A stretch of DNA of 64,000 nucleotides from Cricetomys ansorgei (GCA_026225945.1 JAMJFZ010001657.1:3866001-3930000); one strand, 5' to 3'. Shown: positions 46,395 through 58,149, numbered from the stretch's first letter. The notes: generated from the letters alone by a model not told the origin. A program made the numbers and translations.

Positions 46395-46770
46395 TGTTTA
46401 TATGTGGAAATGTCCCAGTGAAGTTTATTAACTTGTACAAGATTATCTTGATCATCAGCTTGATAAGAGTTAGGATCACCATGAACACGAACCTCCAGGC
46501 TTGTCTATATCAATACTGATTGAGTTGGCTGAGATGGAAAGAGCTACACTAAATGTGGGTGGCACCCTTCCATGGACTGGGGTTCATCTCTCTCCACTTC
46601 CTGACTATGGATGTAACGTGACCAGCTGTCTCCTGCCCCTGCTAAGATGCCTTCCCCACCATGAGGGACCGTGCTCTTGAGCTGTGAGACAGGATAAGCC
46701 TCTCCTTCCTTAAGTTGCTTGCACTGAGTATTTTATCCCAGCAACATGTAAAATCACTAATGCAATTAGT
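46395..46770 (+). mobile_element. Rodent LTR fragment, sense
   Basis: GACTGGGGTTCATCTCTCTCC, CCCACCATGAGGGACCGTGC, CCTTAAGTTGCTTGCACTGA and TTTTATCCCAGCAAC are sense LTR boxes of MaLR type. Confidence 0.6.
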
Positions 46771-46978
46771 GATGTCTGAATAACTATAGTAAGTAATAAA
46801 TAAAATGGCAATACTATCAAAAACAAAATGACCTCAGAAAGGTCATTTATTCAACCCCTTCTGCCTTATGAAATTATATCCAGAAGACCATTTATGAGCC
46901 AAAGAGCTGGCCCCTCACACTGTGATTCCGGGCACCTTGGCCTCCACAAATTTCTGATGAGTATAAGCCACCAGTTTA

Positions 46979-46979
46979 T

Positions 46980-47027
<48 letters not shown>

Positions 47028-47125
47028 TATATATTGTAATATATTATATATATTACATGTTGCATAATATATATTTAGATTTATTTTATCTATATAATAT
47101 ATATTATATAATATATTTATATATA
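46979..47125. repeat. (TG)n followed by AT-rich tract
   Basis: TG run 46981-47022, then TATTATATATTG-type AT-only sequence to about 47125. Low complexity. Confidence 0.93.
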
Positions 47126-48395
47126 AAACAGTCCAAACTAAGACAAGAGAGCAGCCCAATGTCCTCATCCACCTCCTCTACAAGCAATATAGAGGCTGAA
47201 ACACTGCAATGCATAGCAAAGTCTTAGCCACACCCGCATTATTAGCAAGGCCCTGAGCATCATGGAGTAACAGAGAGGGAACACGAATGAGGAAGGGTGG
47301 CGTTCTTACTCTAAGAATATGAAGTTCAAAGACAAACATCCTGACTGCACCTTCATGGCGGGTGGGGAAGCTGAAAGGGCATGGAGTTGCAGAAAAATCA
47401 GGGATGAAAGGTCTTTCCTCTCTGTGTACAAAGGTTTAGATCCCTGGAGGGAAGAGGCACCCTTCTCATCCTCTCCATAGAAAAGCTGTATGCGGGTTGA
47501 CATGAGAAGGCCCTATTCCAGCAGCCTTCAGTCATATCCCCAGGAGACAACCACTATTTCATATTAATTGGTTCATCCAACACATTTCTTCCAAGCACCC
47601 CCATACACCAGACAACATCCCAGCATGCATTAAAGAACAGTGTGGTGGAGGGAGATGTGGGCCATGATCCTAGCTAACTTCCACAAATGCTCTACAAGCA
47701 TTCAAATATGCGGCTCTTTTTAATTCCCTTACAGAAGCAGAGTAAGCCTGATCTTCTGATTGGTCGCCCTTGGTGCATTTTATAGGCCCATGACTGAGTA
47801 CATGGAGCTTGCTGGCTATCGTAGCTCTTGTATTTCTGCCTTAACAAACACGCCACAGAGTTAAAGCCAAGTCCAGTCTCCTGCCCTTCGGAAAGTGAGA
47901 GTTCAATATTGAGAGTCGTATGAAACAACTCTGAGAGCTTATTTTAGAGTTTCTAGCATTTTGAGGGGCCATAAACTTGTTTGAACAGTGTTGTCGCTGC
48001 CTAAAATATTTCTGGAATGCCTCTGAGATCGCCTTTGGAGTCAATTTATGTGCGGTCCTGCCCCCTGAAAATCCTTTATTTACTTACGACCACAGTTAAT
48101 ACTAGCCTTGACTACAAAAGTCCTTTCTCAAATGAGAAGTGTAAGCCTGTGGGCTGAGGGGAAGCTTCCAGGACCCTGCTGTTGGAGTCCACAAGTGGCT
48201 TTTGCCAATGCATTAGCCAGATGACTCTGTCATCCCATCAGCCAGATGCAAGTCAGCAAGGTCAAACCACTATAAAAAGCTGTTCTGAATAAATTCACTG
48301 GGAAAAATTAGGTCAACGCTTTTCAAAGGTTTTTTCTCTCCTTTTTCCCTTTTATCCTTTCTTTTTTTTTCCTTCTTAAATTTTCCCTTTTTTCT
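47126..48395. other. Unique downstream sequence
   Basis: No gene or clear repeat recognised. Confidence 0.5.
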
Positions 48396-48396
48396 T

Positions 48397-48397
<1 letters not shown>

Positions 48398-48441
<44 letters not shown>

Positions 48442-48716
48442 TACGCACATGTAGACATCAGAAGCTTAAGTGTCATTCCTCAGCTGCCATTCCTCCTTGT
48501 TTTTTTGAGTCAGGGCCTCTCATGGGCCTGGAGCTGTGCAATTACACCAGGCGAATTAGCCAGAGAGCCCCAGGAATCTGTTTGTCTCCACCTCTCCAGC
48601 ACTGGGATTACAAGCACAGGCTACCATGTCTAGCTTTAGCTTTTTTGTTTGTTTGTTTTTGACATGAGTCGTGTCAAGCCCTTAACCAACCGAGCCGTCT
48701 CTCCAGCCCCCAGGCA
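48398..48716 (-). repeat. B4/RSINE1-like SINE, antisense, with (TG)n
   Basis: A TG run (48398-48440) is followed by GTAGACATCAGAAGCTTAAG, TTTGTCTCCACCTCTCCAGC, ACTGGGATTACAAGCACAGG and the inverted head CGAGCCGTCTCTCCAGCCC. Confidence 0.85.
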
Positions 48717-49320
48717 CTCCTAGTCAGTGCCATTGTTTCACTGAATAAAATTTTACTCTGACGTCCACTATGTGAAACAAAGGAAAGTGGAGGCAGCATC
48801 AGCTGCTGTGAGAAAGAGAGCAGACCCCAGCAACTCAGGTCTCCCGTACATATAGCCTCTCTCTGCTTCCTCCACAAGAGCCATTGTAGCAGGGCTGACA
48901 CTAAGCAGAACGTTTTCTGGAGTGGCAGCCATCTTGCTACCCCATAGGCTCCTTGCCCACAGCCATCAATCACAGAAAGTTTCCCAAACCAAGGAGGGTG
49001 TGTCTGACTACTAATGTTGGCGCATAGTCGTTGAAGGACTTGGCTTTACAGAAGCCCGCTACAGATAAAGGGAGAGACAAAGACCAAAGACACTTGCCAA
49101 GCGTGGTCAGCATCTGCAAGACTTCTTCCTTGGAGACTGAAATCAAGAGCAACCTGGAGCAACATCTTTAGGGAGGATGTAGAGGAAGCAGAGGGACTGC
49201 TTGCTCACCGCCTAGGGCTGACGGATATCAGGAGATGACAAAGAAGGTGACGGGCACTTGGGATTCATCTTGTTCCCGTTTTCCTCAGCAGAGAAAATAC
49301 CGTATTTTGAAACGAGCTCA
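48717..49320. other. Unique downstream sequence
   Basis: Nothing recognised. Confidence 0.5.
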
Positions 49321-49321
49321 A

Positions 49322-49467
49322 GGGCTAGAGAGACGACTGGAGCATTAACTCAGTGGTTAAGAGCAAATACCGTTCTTACATAAGACAATGTAATTCTGTT
49401 CCTATCATCCAGTGGTTCACAACCACCTTAACTCCAGCTGACGCCCCCATCTGGCTTCCTCAAGCAC

Positions 49468-49511
<44 letters not shown>

Positions 49512-49528
49512 ATATATATATGTGTATG

Positions 49529-49590
<62 letters not shown>

Positions 49591-49640
49591 TATATATGCA
49601 CATACAAACACATGCACACAATTAACAAAAAAAAAAATCT
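49322..49640 (+). repeat. B2/B3-type SINE, sense, with (TG)n(TA)n(CA)n
   Basis: GGGCTAGAGAGACGACTGGAG and CAGTGGTTAAGAGCAAATAC form a head with an inserted repeat of itself. Then come CACAACCACCTTAACTCCAG and a tail expanded into TG (49472-49507), TA (49530-49577) and CA tracts. Confidence 0.75.
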
Positions 49641-50035
49641 TTAAAACTAGCCAAGTCTCACATATGCATGGAACAAGTACTCACAGGAAATACATCCAAG
49701 GCAGCTGGACTAGTCCAAGGGGTTCCATGGAGACAGACGAATGGAGGGCCTGAGCCCCGCGATGAGTCTTGAAGGGCCCAGCCCTGTCACCTTCCCTTGG
49801 CACTGGCAGAATAACTGGTGAGCAGAGTTCGTTGGCCTCTGTTTGCAGCCTGGGAGCAGGCGCTGTTTGAAATGCTTCGTTATTAACTCATCTAATCCTC
49901 TCGAGAGAATTTTGAAGCAGTTTTCCCTGTCTTAAAGAAGAGAAACTGGGGTTTAGGAAAGATTGGGAGTTCAGAAAAGTGACACACATGGCCGAGCTGG
50001 GCTCTGAATCCAGTCATTCAGATTTCAGGGACTGT
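49641..50035. other. Unique sequence with antisense MIR-like relic
   Basis: About 49890-50030 (TAAAGAAGAGAAACTGGGGTT, then CATGGCCGAGCTGGGCTCTGA) follows an inverted MIR. No gene. Confidence 0.5.
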
Positions 50036-50039
50036 GTGT

Positions 50040-50390
50040 GTGTTGCTATGCCTGTGTGCGTGCATAATGAATGAGTGTGTGACCATACGTGTGCAGGTGT
50101 CCTGGCCCATGTGAGCATATATGGAAAGCCAGAGAATAAAGACCCTTATTATCATTGCCGTTATCCCCAACCATTTCTCTAGCTTCTTTTCTTGAGACAG
50201 AGTCTCTCTCTGAACCCAGATCTCTGTTTTGGCTAGATTGGCTGCCAGTGTGACCCCAGGAGAGGACTGTCTCTACCCTCCTACAGTTAGATAAGCACAC
50301 ACTCCATTACTCAGCCTTTACTTGGATTCCGGGGGGTTTGAACTTAGGTCCTCACCCACTGGTCCACCTACTCAAGACCTCAGGGAAGCA
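50040..50390 (-). repeat. Composite SINE, antisense, diverged
   Basis: The GTGTGCGTGCATAATGAATG tail, TCTTGAGACAGAGTCTCTCT and CCCAGATCTCTGTTTTGGCT, then GGTCCTCACCCACTGGTCCA at the head side, fit an antisense B4/RSINE1-like element. Confidence 0.55.
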
Positions 50391-50410
50391 AATTTTTTAT
50401 TTACTTACTT

Positions 50411-50435
50411 GATTGATTGATTGATTGATTGATTG
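50411..50435. repeat. (GATT)n microsatellite
   Basis: Six GATT units in a row. Confidence 0.95.
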
Positions 50436-50454
50436 TTTTGGAGAGTATTTGGTT

Positions 50455-50592
50455 GTTGTCTTTCAAGACAGGGTTTCTCTGTTGTAACTCTAGCTGTCCT
50501 GGAACTCACTCTGTAGATCAGGCTAGCCTTGAACTCACAGAGATCTGACTGCCTCTGCCTCCAGAGCACTGGGATTAAAGATGTGCACCGCG
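50455..50592 (-). repeat. B1 SINE, antisense
   Basis: AAGACAGGGTTTCTCTGTTG, GAACTCACTCTGTAGATCAG and ACTGGGATTAAAGATGTGC are inverted B1 boxes. The outer end is truncated. Confidence 0.88.
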
Positions 50593-50730
50593 GTAGAAGC
50601 ATTGAGAGGATGCTCACTGTGTAGAAACCGGAAGTCAGAAGAGAAACCAAGGACTGAAGTCCTCCGATCTGATCTATCTGATTCAAAACAGTGTCCCCAA
50701 TGACCAACCAGTTTTCTCCAACTAGACCCA

Positions 50731-50734
<4 letters not shown>

Positions 50735-50787
<53 letters not shown>
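50735..50787. repeat. (CT)n microsatellite
   Basis: About 53 bases of uninterrupted CT. Confidence 0.97.
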
Positions 50788-50791
<4 letters not shown>

Positions 50792-50970
50792 AAATTTATT
50801 TACTTTGTGTGCGTGTGATGGGGAGGGGCAACTTGGGCTACCAAATATGGGTAGACGTCGGAGGAAAATTTGCGGGAGTCAGTTCTCTCCTTCTACCGTC
50901 AGAGATCAAACTCAGGTCGTGAGACTTGGAGACAGGGGTCTACCCTCTGAGGATCTCACTCGCCCCTCCT
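50788..50970 (-). repeat. B3-type SINE, antisense
   Basis: TTTAAATTTATTTACTTTGTG, AGTTCTCTCCTTCTACCGTC and GATCAAACTCAGGTCGTGAG form an inverted SINE whose tail abuts the CT tract. Confidence 0.65.
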
Positions 50971-51087
50971 CACCTCTCATCATTTTAACCACCTCCACTG
51001 GGCATCATGGCCTGAGGACACTTGAGGTCACACACCTTGGGAGGACGTTTCAGACCCAAACAAACCTCCATCTAACCTCAGCTGGCT

Positions 51088-51306
51088 TTTTTTTCTTTTT
51101 CTGTTTTCTTTTTTTTTTCTTTTATTTGTTTGTTGTTTGGTTTTTGGCTTTTTGTTTGTTTGTTTTTCGAGACAGGGTTTCTCTGTTGTAATTCTGGCTG
51201 TCCTGGGACTCGCTTTGTAGACCAGGCTGACCTCGAACTCAAAGATCTGCCTGCCACACTGCCTCCCCAGTGCTGGGATTAAAGGCCTGTGCCACCACCG
51301 CCCCAC
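51088..51306 (-). repeat. B1 SINE, antisense, with T/G-rich leader
   Basis: A long T-rich and TTTG-rich stretch (51088-51165) is the inverted A-rich tail. GAGACAGGGTTTCTCTGTTG, GTAGACCAGGCTGACCTCG and GCTGGGATTAAAGGCCTGTG follow. Confidence 0.93.
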
Positions 51307-52694
51307 CCTCAGCAGGCTTTTTAAGTCTACATTGTGTTTCCTTCACAGATGGGGAAACCGAGTCACGTTCCCATTGAGGGTTGTCGTTTGCCAGAGTCCA
51401 GTCTCTTCTCTTCCCGTCACATAGCCTAACTTCTTAACCAAGGAGTAAAGAAACTTGCTGAGATATGAATGACCCCAACAACTTTTCAAATCCCCTACCG
51501 TGTATCACAAAGTTCTTAATAAAATGTTTGATGTGGTTTCTCTCTGAAGTGCTCTCATTTCCTGAACCTGACAATATTCAAAACTGGGGCACAAGGTTTT
51601 AGAACATGACGGGATATTTAGAGCTGGGGCATCCCCAGACACACGGTTGCCATCCTGTGCTAGTCCCTAGTTCCCAAGGGAAGCATCAGCAGCAAAATGT
51701 TCCCCTACACTCAGCTATATTAAGGAGCCTTGGTCCCAGGAGGGAGCTGATTCCATCTGACTTCCTATCTGATGAGAAAGTCAAGGTCTCACCCGGCCCC
51801 AGTGTCCAGGCTGCTGCAGCTTCCTCCAGGCTTCCAGCTGGAACACTCTTTGGAGACTCAGTGCTGAAACCCCCAGGTAGTAAATATGGCTTCTGGAAAG
51901 AAAACCCCTCTCAGAATTCAGCTCAGTAACTCTCTTTAATTACTGCAAAGTGAGTGCCAGAGTTAATGCCCCTTCTTGCCGCTGCAAGCTGCTGGTCGGA
52001 ACGCCTTTAGTCTAAACTTGTTCTCCACACAGAGGCTGGGAGGGATTCTGCCACCTTATGATAAATAAGGAGGGACTGCTCTTACCAGGCTCAGTATTCT
52101 GTGAACAGACAGGAGCATGGAGGTGTGTGAAACGCTCCCATCTGTACTCAGAACACAGGTCCTCATACTTTCACTGTGTACCTATAGCTGTGAGGCAGAC
52201 GAGAGGGGATCAGGGCAAAGCAAGACAAATAAGAGCCCTGTGTTTCATGGGTGAGGTCCCTGTAGTTTTATGCTGCTGTGGTGGTCCAAGATGGAAGACA
52301 AGGAGGCATTCTCATATGTGCAAATGCTGCCAGCCCTCTCAGCGGAGGGAACCACCATCTTGGCCACTGCCATCCTGGACAGTGGAACTTCGAGCCTCTC
52401 AGCTATTTTGTCGACCCAGAACTCCTCAGGTGTTCTACTGATACCATATGAAGATCTTTAGCAATCAACTTCCCCCACATAAGCCAACACCTGTAAACAA
52501 TACAAAATGCCAAGACCTGGGGGAGCCCCTCGCCCAACAGTACATAAAACAATTATTTTATTTATAACTGAAAATAAAATTCTACAGCAGGTCCCTGTGT
52601 GCATCTTCACACTGAAATGGTCTGAGAAACTCTCAGTTTCTGAGGGAAGAAAATTACCCTGCTGGACACATTGTGCTCGTGGTTGGCTTGGGGT
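51307..52694. other. Unique downstream sequence
   Basis: No gene recognised. Frames at 51606-51929 and 52058-52441 (107 and 127 codons) match no protein I know and lack splice context. Confidence 0.45.
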
Positions 52695-52695
52695 T

Positions 52696-53015
52696 AAGCT
52701 TGCTGGGGAGATGACTTACTGGATAAAGGGCTTGCTTTACAAGCATGAGGAATGATCCCCAACACTCATGTAAAAAGGCCAGCTGTGGCAGTGCATGCTT
52801 GTAATCCTAGCACTGGGGAGGCAGAGCCAGCAGGAATCCTGGGGTTCCTTAGCTAGCCAGTTGAGTTAGTTCCAAGCCAGTGAGAGACCCTGACTCAAAG
52901 GAGGTGCACAGTGTTTATGAGAGTGGCACCAAGGCTGCCCTCTGGCCTACACATCTATGAGCACACACACACACACACACACATACACACACACACATAC
53001 ACACACACACACGCA
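52696..53015 (+). repeat. B4/RSINE1-like SINE, sense, with (CA)n
   Basis: AAGCTTGCTGGGGAGATGAC, GCATGAGGAATGATCCCCAAC, GGCAGTGCATGCTTGTAATC and GAGACCCTGACTCAAAGGAG are in order. The tail is CA with TACA interruptions to about 53015. Confidence 0.85.
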
Positions 53016-53032
53016 CCAACAACTATCTAGGA

Positions 53033-53259
53033 CAGCGGTTCTCAACCTGTGGGTCTCGACCTCCCTGAAGGGTTAAACAATCCTTTCACAGGGGTCACCT
53101 AAGATCATCCTCTATATCAGATAATTGCATTATGATTTATAACAGTAGCAAACTTACAGTTGTGATGTAGCAACAAGAATAATCTTATGGTTAGGGGGTC
53201 ACCACAACATGAGGAACTGTATTAAAGGGTTGCAGTGTTAGGAAGGTCAAGAAACACTG
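53033..53259. mobile_element. Rodent hAT-type DNA transposon (URR1-like)
   Basis: Termini CAGCGGTTCTCAACCTGTGG and GGTCAAGAAACACTG are related inverted repeats, with the same interior as the copies at 5187 and 56644. The right terminus is worn. Confidence 0.85.
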
Positions 53260-53760
53260 ATAGGAAAACAATAAAATCCTCAGCTGGATAGGGAGAAGAC
53301 CTGTCCACTCCTTTAGCCTCTAGAAGCCTCAAAAACAAAGGGTTTTTTTTTTTTGCAGGAAATCCATGAGATCAGAGGGATACCCCTCAATCCTCTAGAA
53401 CATGTTGCAATTACCCCTATACCCCAAGTTCCTGCCAAAAGGCCTGGCATTGCTTCCAGCACCTGCGCTGGATCCTCCCCAAGCAGTCCAGTCAAGCCTA
53501 GCCAGTAGCCAAGAGGAGCTAATTATTAGCCTATGGGCAGAGCCTGGAGTTGAGTCCCGAAGAATCTGAGCATGGGCTCCCAGTGTATTTTCAAACTATA
53601 GTGATAGCATTGTCTCAAGCATTTCTGTTTAAACACTGCTTATTCCATATGTATTGCTGATTCATTCACGTTAAACCCACCATCATGTTCATGACACCTC
53701 ATCTGGAACCTGAAGGACGCATACTCAGCGTGTGTGGGCTCTCAGTAAGAACCTGCACTT
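53260..53760. other. Unique downstream sequence
   Basis: Nothing recognised. Confidence 0.5.
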
Positions 53761-53762
53761 AG

Positions 53763-53940
53763 GGCTGGAGAGATGACTCAGAGGTTAAGAGTACTGGCTG
53801 CTCTTCTGGGGGTCCGGAGTTCAATTCCCAGCCCCTACATGGCGGCTCGCAACCATCTATAATGGGATCTGGTGCCCTCTTCTGGTATATAGATCTATAT
53901 GCAGATAGAACATTCATGCATAAAATAAATCTTTAAAAAA
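53763..53940 (+). repeat. B2 SINE, sense
   Basis: GGGCTGGAGAGATGACTCAG, GTTCAATTCCCAGCCCCTAC, ATCTATAATGGGATCTGGTG and ATAAAATAAATCTTTAAAAA are the B2 head, B box, body and tail. About 178 bases, fairly well preserved. Confidence 0.93.
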
Positions 53941-54240
53941 ATCTTTTTTTTTAAAAAGAACTTTCACTTGGGAAGCACAGAAAAAACTTTCACACTGCCT
54001 GTTGCGGCCACTCTGAGCAGCAAAGTCTCCAGCAAAAAAGAACAAAATGTGGCACTACAGAGAGCACATAAAGGACATTTGTTTGCTGAAGACACACGGT
54101 TGATACTGACTGACAACTTAAAAGGTTCGGGATCACCCAGGAGCCAAGCCTTTAGACATCCCTGTGAAAGGTTTATTTAGATTAGGTTATCCTCTGGGCA
54201 TGCCCATGTGGGATTACCTAGATTAGGTTAACTGCGCTGG
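53941..54240. other. Unique spacer
   Basis: Nothing recognised. Confidence 0.5.
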
Positions 54241-54244
54241 GAAC

Positions 54245-54545
54245 ATAGGTAAAAGGGCTTGCTTGATAAGCGAAATCAGAGCTTACCAAGAGTTCACATA
54301 AAAATCCAGATGCAGTGATGTACATCTGTAACCCAGCACGCCTATAGTGGCCTGGGAGATGAGGCCAGAATTAATTGGAAGCTTCGGAGCCAGCTAGCCT
54401 GGAGTACACAGCATCTTGGCAGAAACAAGAGAGACCCGGCCTCAAACGGTGGGAGGTGAGAAGTGACTCCTCTCACTTCCACATGCACAGCATGGCATAC
54501 ACACACTCTACAATAATAATAGAAATAATAAAATAATAATAATAA
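54245..54545 (+). repeat. Composite SINE, sense, with AAT tail
   Basis: AGGTAAAAGGGCTTGCTTGA, GATGCAGTGATGTACATCTG and TAACCCAGCACGCCTATAG follow a diverged B4-like SINE. The end is an AAT tract (54513-54545). Confidence 0.65.
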
Positions 54546-54589
54546 TCATTGGAAACTTTCATGGCTTTGCTTTTGACTGTGGACACAAT

Positions 54590-54740
54590 GCAACCAGCCA
54601 ACCTCAAGCTCCTGTCACCTTACTTCCCCTCCATGGTGGACTGTATCTTTCTTTGAACTGTGAGCCAAACTAAATCCCTTCTCCGTTAAGCTGCTTCTGT
54701 CTAGGAATCTCATCACAGCCGCAGACAAGTAACTGATTAG
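54590..54740 (+). mobile_element. 3' end of a MaLR-type LTR, sense
   Basis: CCATGGTGGACTGTATCTTTC, GAACTGTGAGCCAAACTAAA, TTAAGCTGCTTCTGTC and CAAGTAACTGATTAG are the usual 3' end of an MT/ORR1-type LTR. Confidence 0.75.
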
Positions 54741-55174
54741 CAAGGCAAGCAGCTACTGCTCAACCCTGGCTTGACAAGCGTGCTTCTGAGTGGACCTAGT
54801 CACTCTATCCCACGCTGCTGTTTACTTTCAATGTGGAGTTAAAGCCCCCCGTTGTTTCATTTGTGGTAAACATCTGGCTGTTCTAGCAGGTTCAGCCAGC
54901 CACTTCTCTGACCCAGCTTCTATCCGTCCACATGGAGTAAATGAGGCAGACGCTTCACAACCCTTGTACATGGCTTTTCCACGACCCACAGAGATCCTTA
55001 AATTAAATCTATCTTGATGTCATCATCCACACCGACTGAGGAGGAGTCTTCACTTATTTCCCATCTCTCGTTAAACTCAGTTGACTCATCCATCGACGCT
55101 CAGCAGGTGAACACATTCAGCACATTCCAAATATAAAATAGCCCCTTGTCACATAAAATTTCCCGGGTTTTTTG
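54741..55174. other. Unique downstream sequence
   Basis: Nothing recognised. Confidence 0.5.
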
Positions 55175-55179
55175 GGGGG

Positions 55180-55465
55180 ACGGGTATATGCACATGTGTA
55201 GAGGCTAGAGGTGGACACTGGATGTCTTTATCATTCTTCACTTTATTTTCCAAGATGGAATCCCTCGCTGCTCCTGGAGCTCGCCTTCTGAGCTAGGCTG
55301 GGTGGCCAGCAGGCCTCCAGGATCTGCCTGTCTCCACCCCTTCGTGATGGGTTTACAGGAGTGCATCACCATGCCAGCCTTTACATGGAGGCTGAGGATT
55401 CAAACTCAGCTCCTCAGGCTTGCACAGTAGACAGTCTCTCCACTAAGCAATCCCCGCTTTGCCCT
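55180..55465 (-). repeat. B4/RSINE1-like SINE, antisense
   Basis: GTATATGCACATGTGTAGAGG, CCTGTCTCCACCCCTTCGTG and GAGGATTCAAACTCAGCTCC, then TCTCTCCACTAAGCAATCCCC at the inverted head. Confidence 0.7.
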
Positions 55466-55576
55466 AAAATCTCATATCCTAAATTCGACTTTCCAACGAC
55501 GCAGTGCTCTAGTCTCATAGGGAAAATGAGGTCTACAAAACTTGTCTCCAGACAGCCTAATTCGAGTCAGATAGTG

Positions 55577-55771
55577 TGGTGGTTAGAATGAGATGCCCCC
55601 CTACCCCATACTCTCAGGCATGTGAACACTTAGTCCCCAGCTGGTGCATCTGGTGAGGCTTAGGAGTTAGGAGTTCTGACCTTGCTAGAGCAAGTACGGA
55701 ACTGGGCGCAGGTTTACATGTTTCAAAGCCTGTGTGACATTCCCAGTGCACTCATGTTCTCTCTCTCTCTC

Positions 55772-55807
<36 letters not shown>

Positions 55808-56000
55808 ATGCTTATAGTTTGAGATGTGAGCTCTTGGTTGTTTCTGCTGCCATGCCTGTCTGCTGCCAGGCTTCCCACAACCACCATAGCCAGCAGAGTG
55901 AGGATCCATGGGAGACAAGACGGGACTTTGGTCCTACACGACTAAGTACCCGGTGTTGATTGGAACTTCGGGAGTCTGATCCTAAGTCGTTCATTTTCGA
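55577..56000 (+). mobile_element. MT/ORR1-type LTR, sense, with internal (CT)n
   Basis: TGTGGTGGTTAGAATGAGAT then ACACTTAGTCCCCAGCTGG are the classic LTR 5' end. A CT microsatellite (55757-55807) sits in the middle, and TGCTGCCATGCCTGTCTGCT follows. The 3' end is unclear. Confidence 0.75.
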
Positions 56001-56635
56001 TGTATTTAAGCACAGCACAATTTGGTGAAAACTTTCCTGGTGATGGTTAACTCAATCTCATGTGTGCAATGAAACATAAATAAATCTCCTTGGGGAACAA
56101 AGTAAACTAAATAAAGATCAGACATGACTACATCAAAACTCTGCGTAAAGTATATGTGACATTCTGTAAGCACAGGTCCTATAGATTGACTGAGAAAAAC
56201 AAGCTCACGATAAGGGTCTGGGGCAGATCCGTTGTGGTGTCAGCCACACAGATAGAGTAGAGGTCACCAGGCTACTAACCACATCTGCTCCCAGCCTTTG
56301 GGTGGATAACAGGTTATGCATCCCTTCCTTTGCAGGAACAACCTTGCCTGTTTAACATCCCAGCTTCCCCTAGTACCTATCTGTGAGCACAAGGACCTCT
56401 GTGCCTCCTATAATAATGGTAATGAACTCTTATCCTGCAACAGGAAGCCCAAAATGCACCTTTCCTTGTGTTGTCTTGACCATGGTTCTTTATTACAGCA
56501 GTATAAAACTCATACATGTAGCGTGGGTCCCAATGTCTCCAGATCCCTTGATGTGCCGCTGCTCCACTCCATAGAGGACACTCCAGGTGCTGGGGTCTGA
56601 AGTCTGCTCCCACACCCCGAAGCCAGACTATTATA
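56001..56635. other. Unique sequence with LTR-like fragment
   Basis: About 56440-56515 (CTTGTGTTGTCTTGACCATG, then TATTACAGCAGTATAAAACTC) resembles the 3' end of a sense rodent LTR. No gene. Confidence 0.4.
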
Positions 56636-56643
56636 CCCTAGAC

Positions 56644-56837
56644 TAGTGATTTTCAACCTATGGGTCACGACCCCATAGGGGGCGCCTAAGACCATCTGCA
56701 TATCAGATATTTACATTATGATTCATAACAGTAGCAAAATTAGTTATGAAGTAGCAACAAAAATAATTTTATGGCTATGGGTCACCATGAGGAACTGTAT
56801 TAAAGGGTCTCAGCGTTAGGAAGGTTGAGAACCACTG
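56644..56837. mobile_element. Rodent hAT-type DNA transposon (URR1-like) with intact target duplication
   Basis: The element ends GGTTGAGAACCACTG and begins TAGTGATTTTCAACCTATGG. It is flanked by a perfect 8-bp direct repeat, CCCTAGAC, at 56636-56643 and 56838-56845. Eight bases is the hAT family's target duplication length. No transposase is encoded. Confidence 0.93.
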
Positions 56838-56845
56838 CCCTAGAC

Positions 56846-57960
56846 CATACCTCCAGCTCTAGCTGTCCATAAGTCACACTTTTACAAACTTCCAAATTCC
56901 CTCTGGCCTCAGAGTTTTCCAAGCAAAGGTAATTCTGGGAGGAGATGTGACCTCTTCAACAGCTGCCAAAATAATCACACGCTGCTTTATTCAGCAGGAG
57001 AGCCCGGGCTAAGGGGCATTTAAGACTATGTATTTTTCATGCTGAACCTTCAGTGTTTCTCTGGGAAGGAGGCAGACAGAAGGTGGAGAGGAAATGGAGA
57101 GAAACAATTCCTGGCTGCCTTTTTCAAGGCTGTCAACAAAGCCAAGCAAGCTGCTGCTGTGAGTTAAAACTTATTTGGAGATATTTCCCAGTAAAGAATA
57201 AATTTGAAAGGACAAATTAATTAAGTTTAGGATGAGTAGGAAAGAAAAGAATTAATTTGAGGGGTAGGAGACTAGACAATCTGCTAGCCACGGGGCTTGG
57301 GCTTGGAACGAGAGGTGACCAGGAAATAAAGAAAGGCCAGATACACACACGGAAGAGCTGCGGTAAGGTGGGCTGGGTGCACTCTTGATAGAGTGGTACC
57401 AACAGTGTAACAGCCTGGAGCCTTAGAGCTTCATTATGGGTAAGCTAGTCCTGCTAGCGGGGCTGGGAGGTGTCTGCAGGAGAGCAGCCTCAGGCTGTGA
57501 ACATCCTGAGGAAGAAGCTACAGTTGCTAGTTTTTGTGCACACTAGTCAATTGGTTTAGAAACACTCATACTTGAACAGAAGGAAGGTTTTGCCTTTCCA
57601 AGCCTGACCTGAGGGAAAGGCTTTGCCAGTTTCCTATAGATCTGAAGCCTTGATCTTTGACATGGCCAGCTCATGTCAAACAATACACATCCATTCCAAA
57701 CTCCCTACAAGAATCTATCAGCTAGAGAAACGAATGCTTCTCTCATTTAAAAAAAAAATGACATTTTATCAGGTTATGTACAAGGTATGCATCAAGATCA
57801 TAGGGTAGGCAGTAGGTCAAATATCAGAAACAGGTTAAAGGTCAAGCCTGAATTTTGCAGCAAACAGAAATGAACTTTTTCTGACCTTATAAGAAAATAG
57901 CTTCTAATCTTAAAATGGAGTCAGGCTGGTTCATCACCTTATCACAGAAATACATGTGTT
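56846..57960. other. Unique downstream sequence
   Basis: No gene or clear repeat. Short A/T patches such as AATTAATTAAG (57214) are present. Confidence 0.5.
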
Positions 57961-58149
57961 ACACTTTTCACCATTGTGACAAAGACCTGAGAATGTACAT
58001 CAAAGGAAAGAAAGATTTATTTTCTCTCATGGCTTCAGTCCATAATCAGCTTCCAGCCTGAGGTAAGGCAGAATATCATGGTGGTAGAAGTATGTGGCAG
58101 AGGCTGCTTGTTTCATGGCAACCAAGAAGCAGAAAGAAATAGCAGGATA

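Noticed and set aside
50691..51191. 166-codon frame on the plus strand
   Set aside because: It is built from the CT microsatellite, an antisense B3 and the T-rich tail of a B1.
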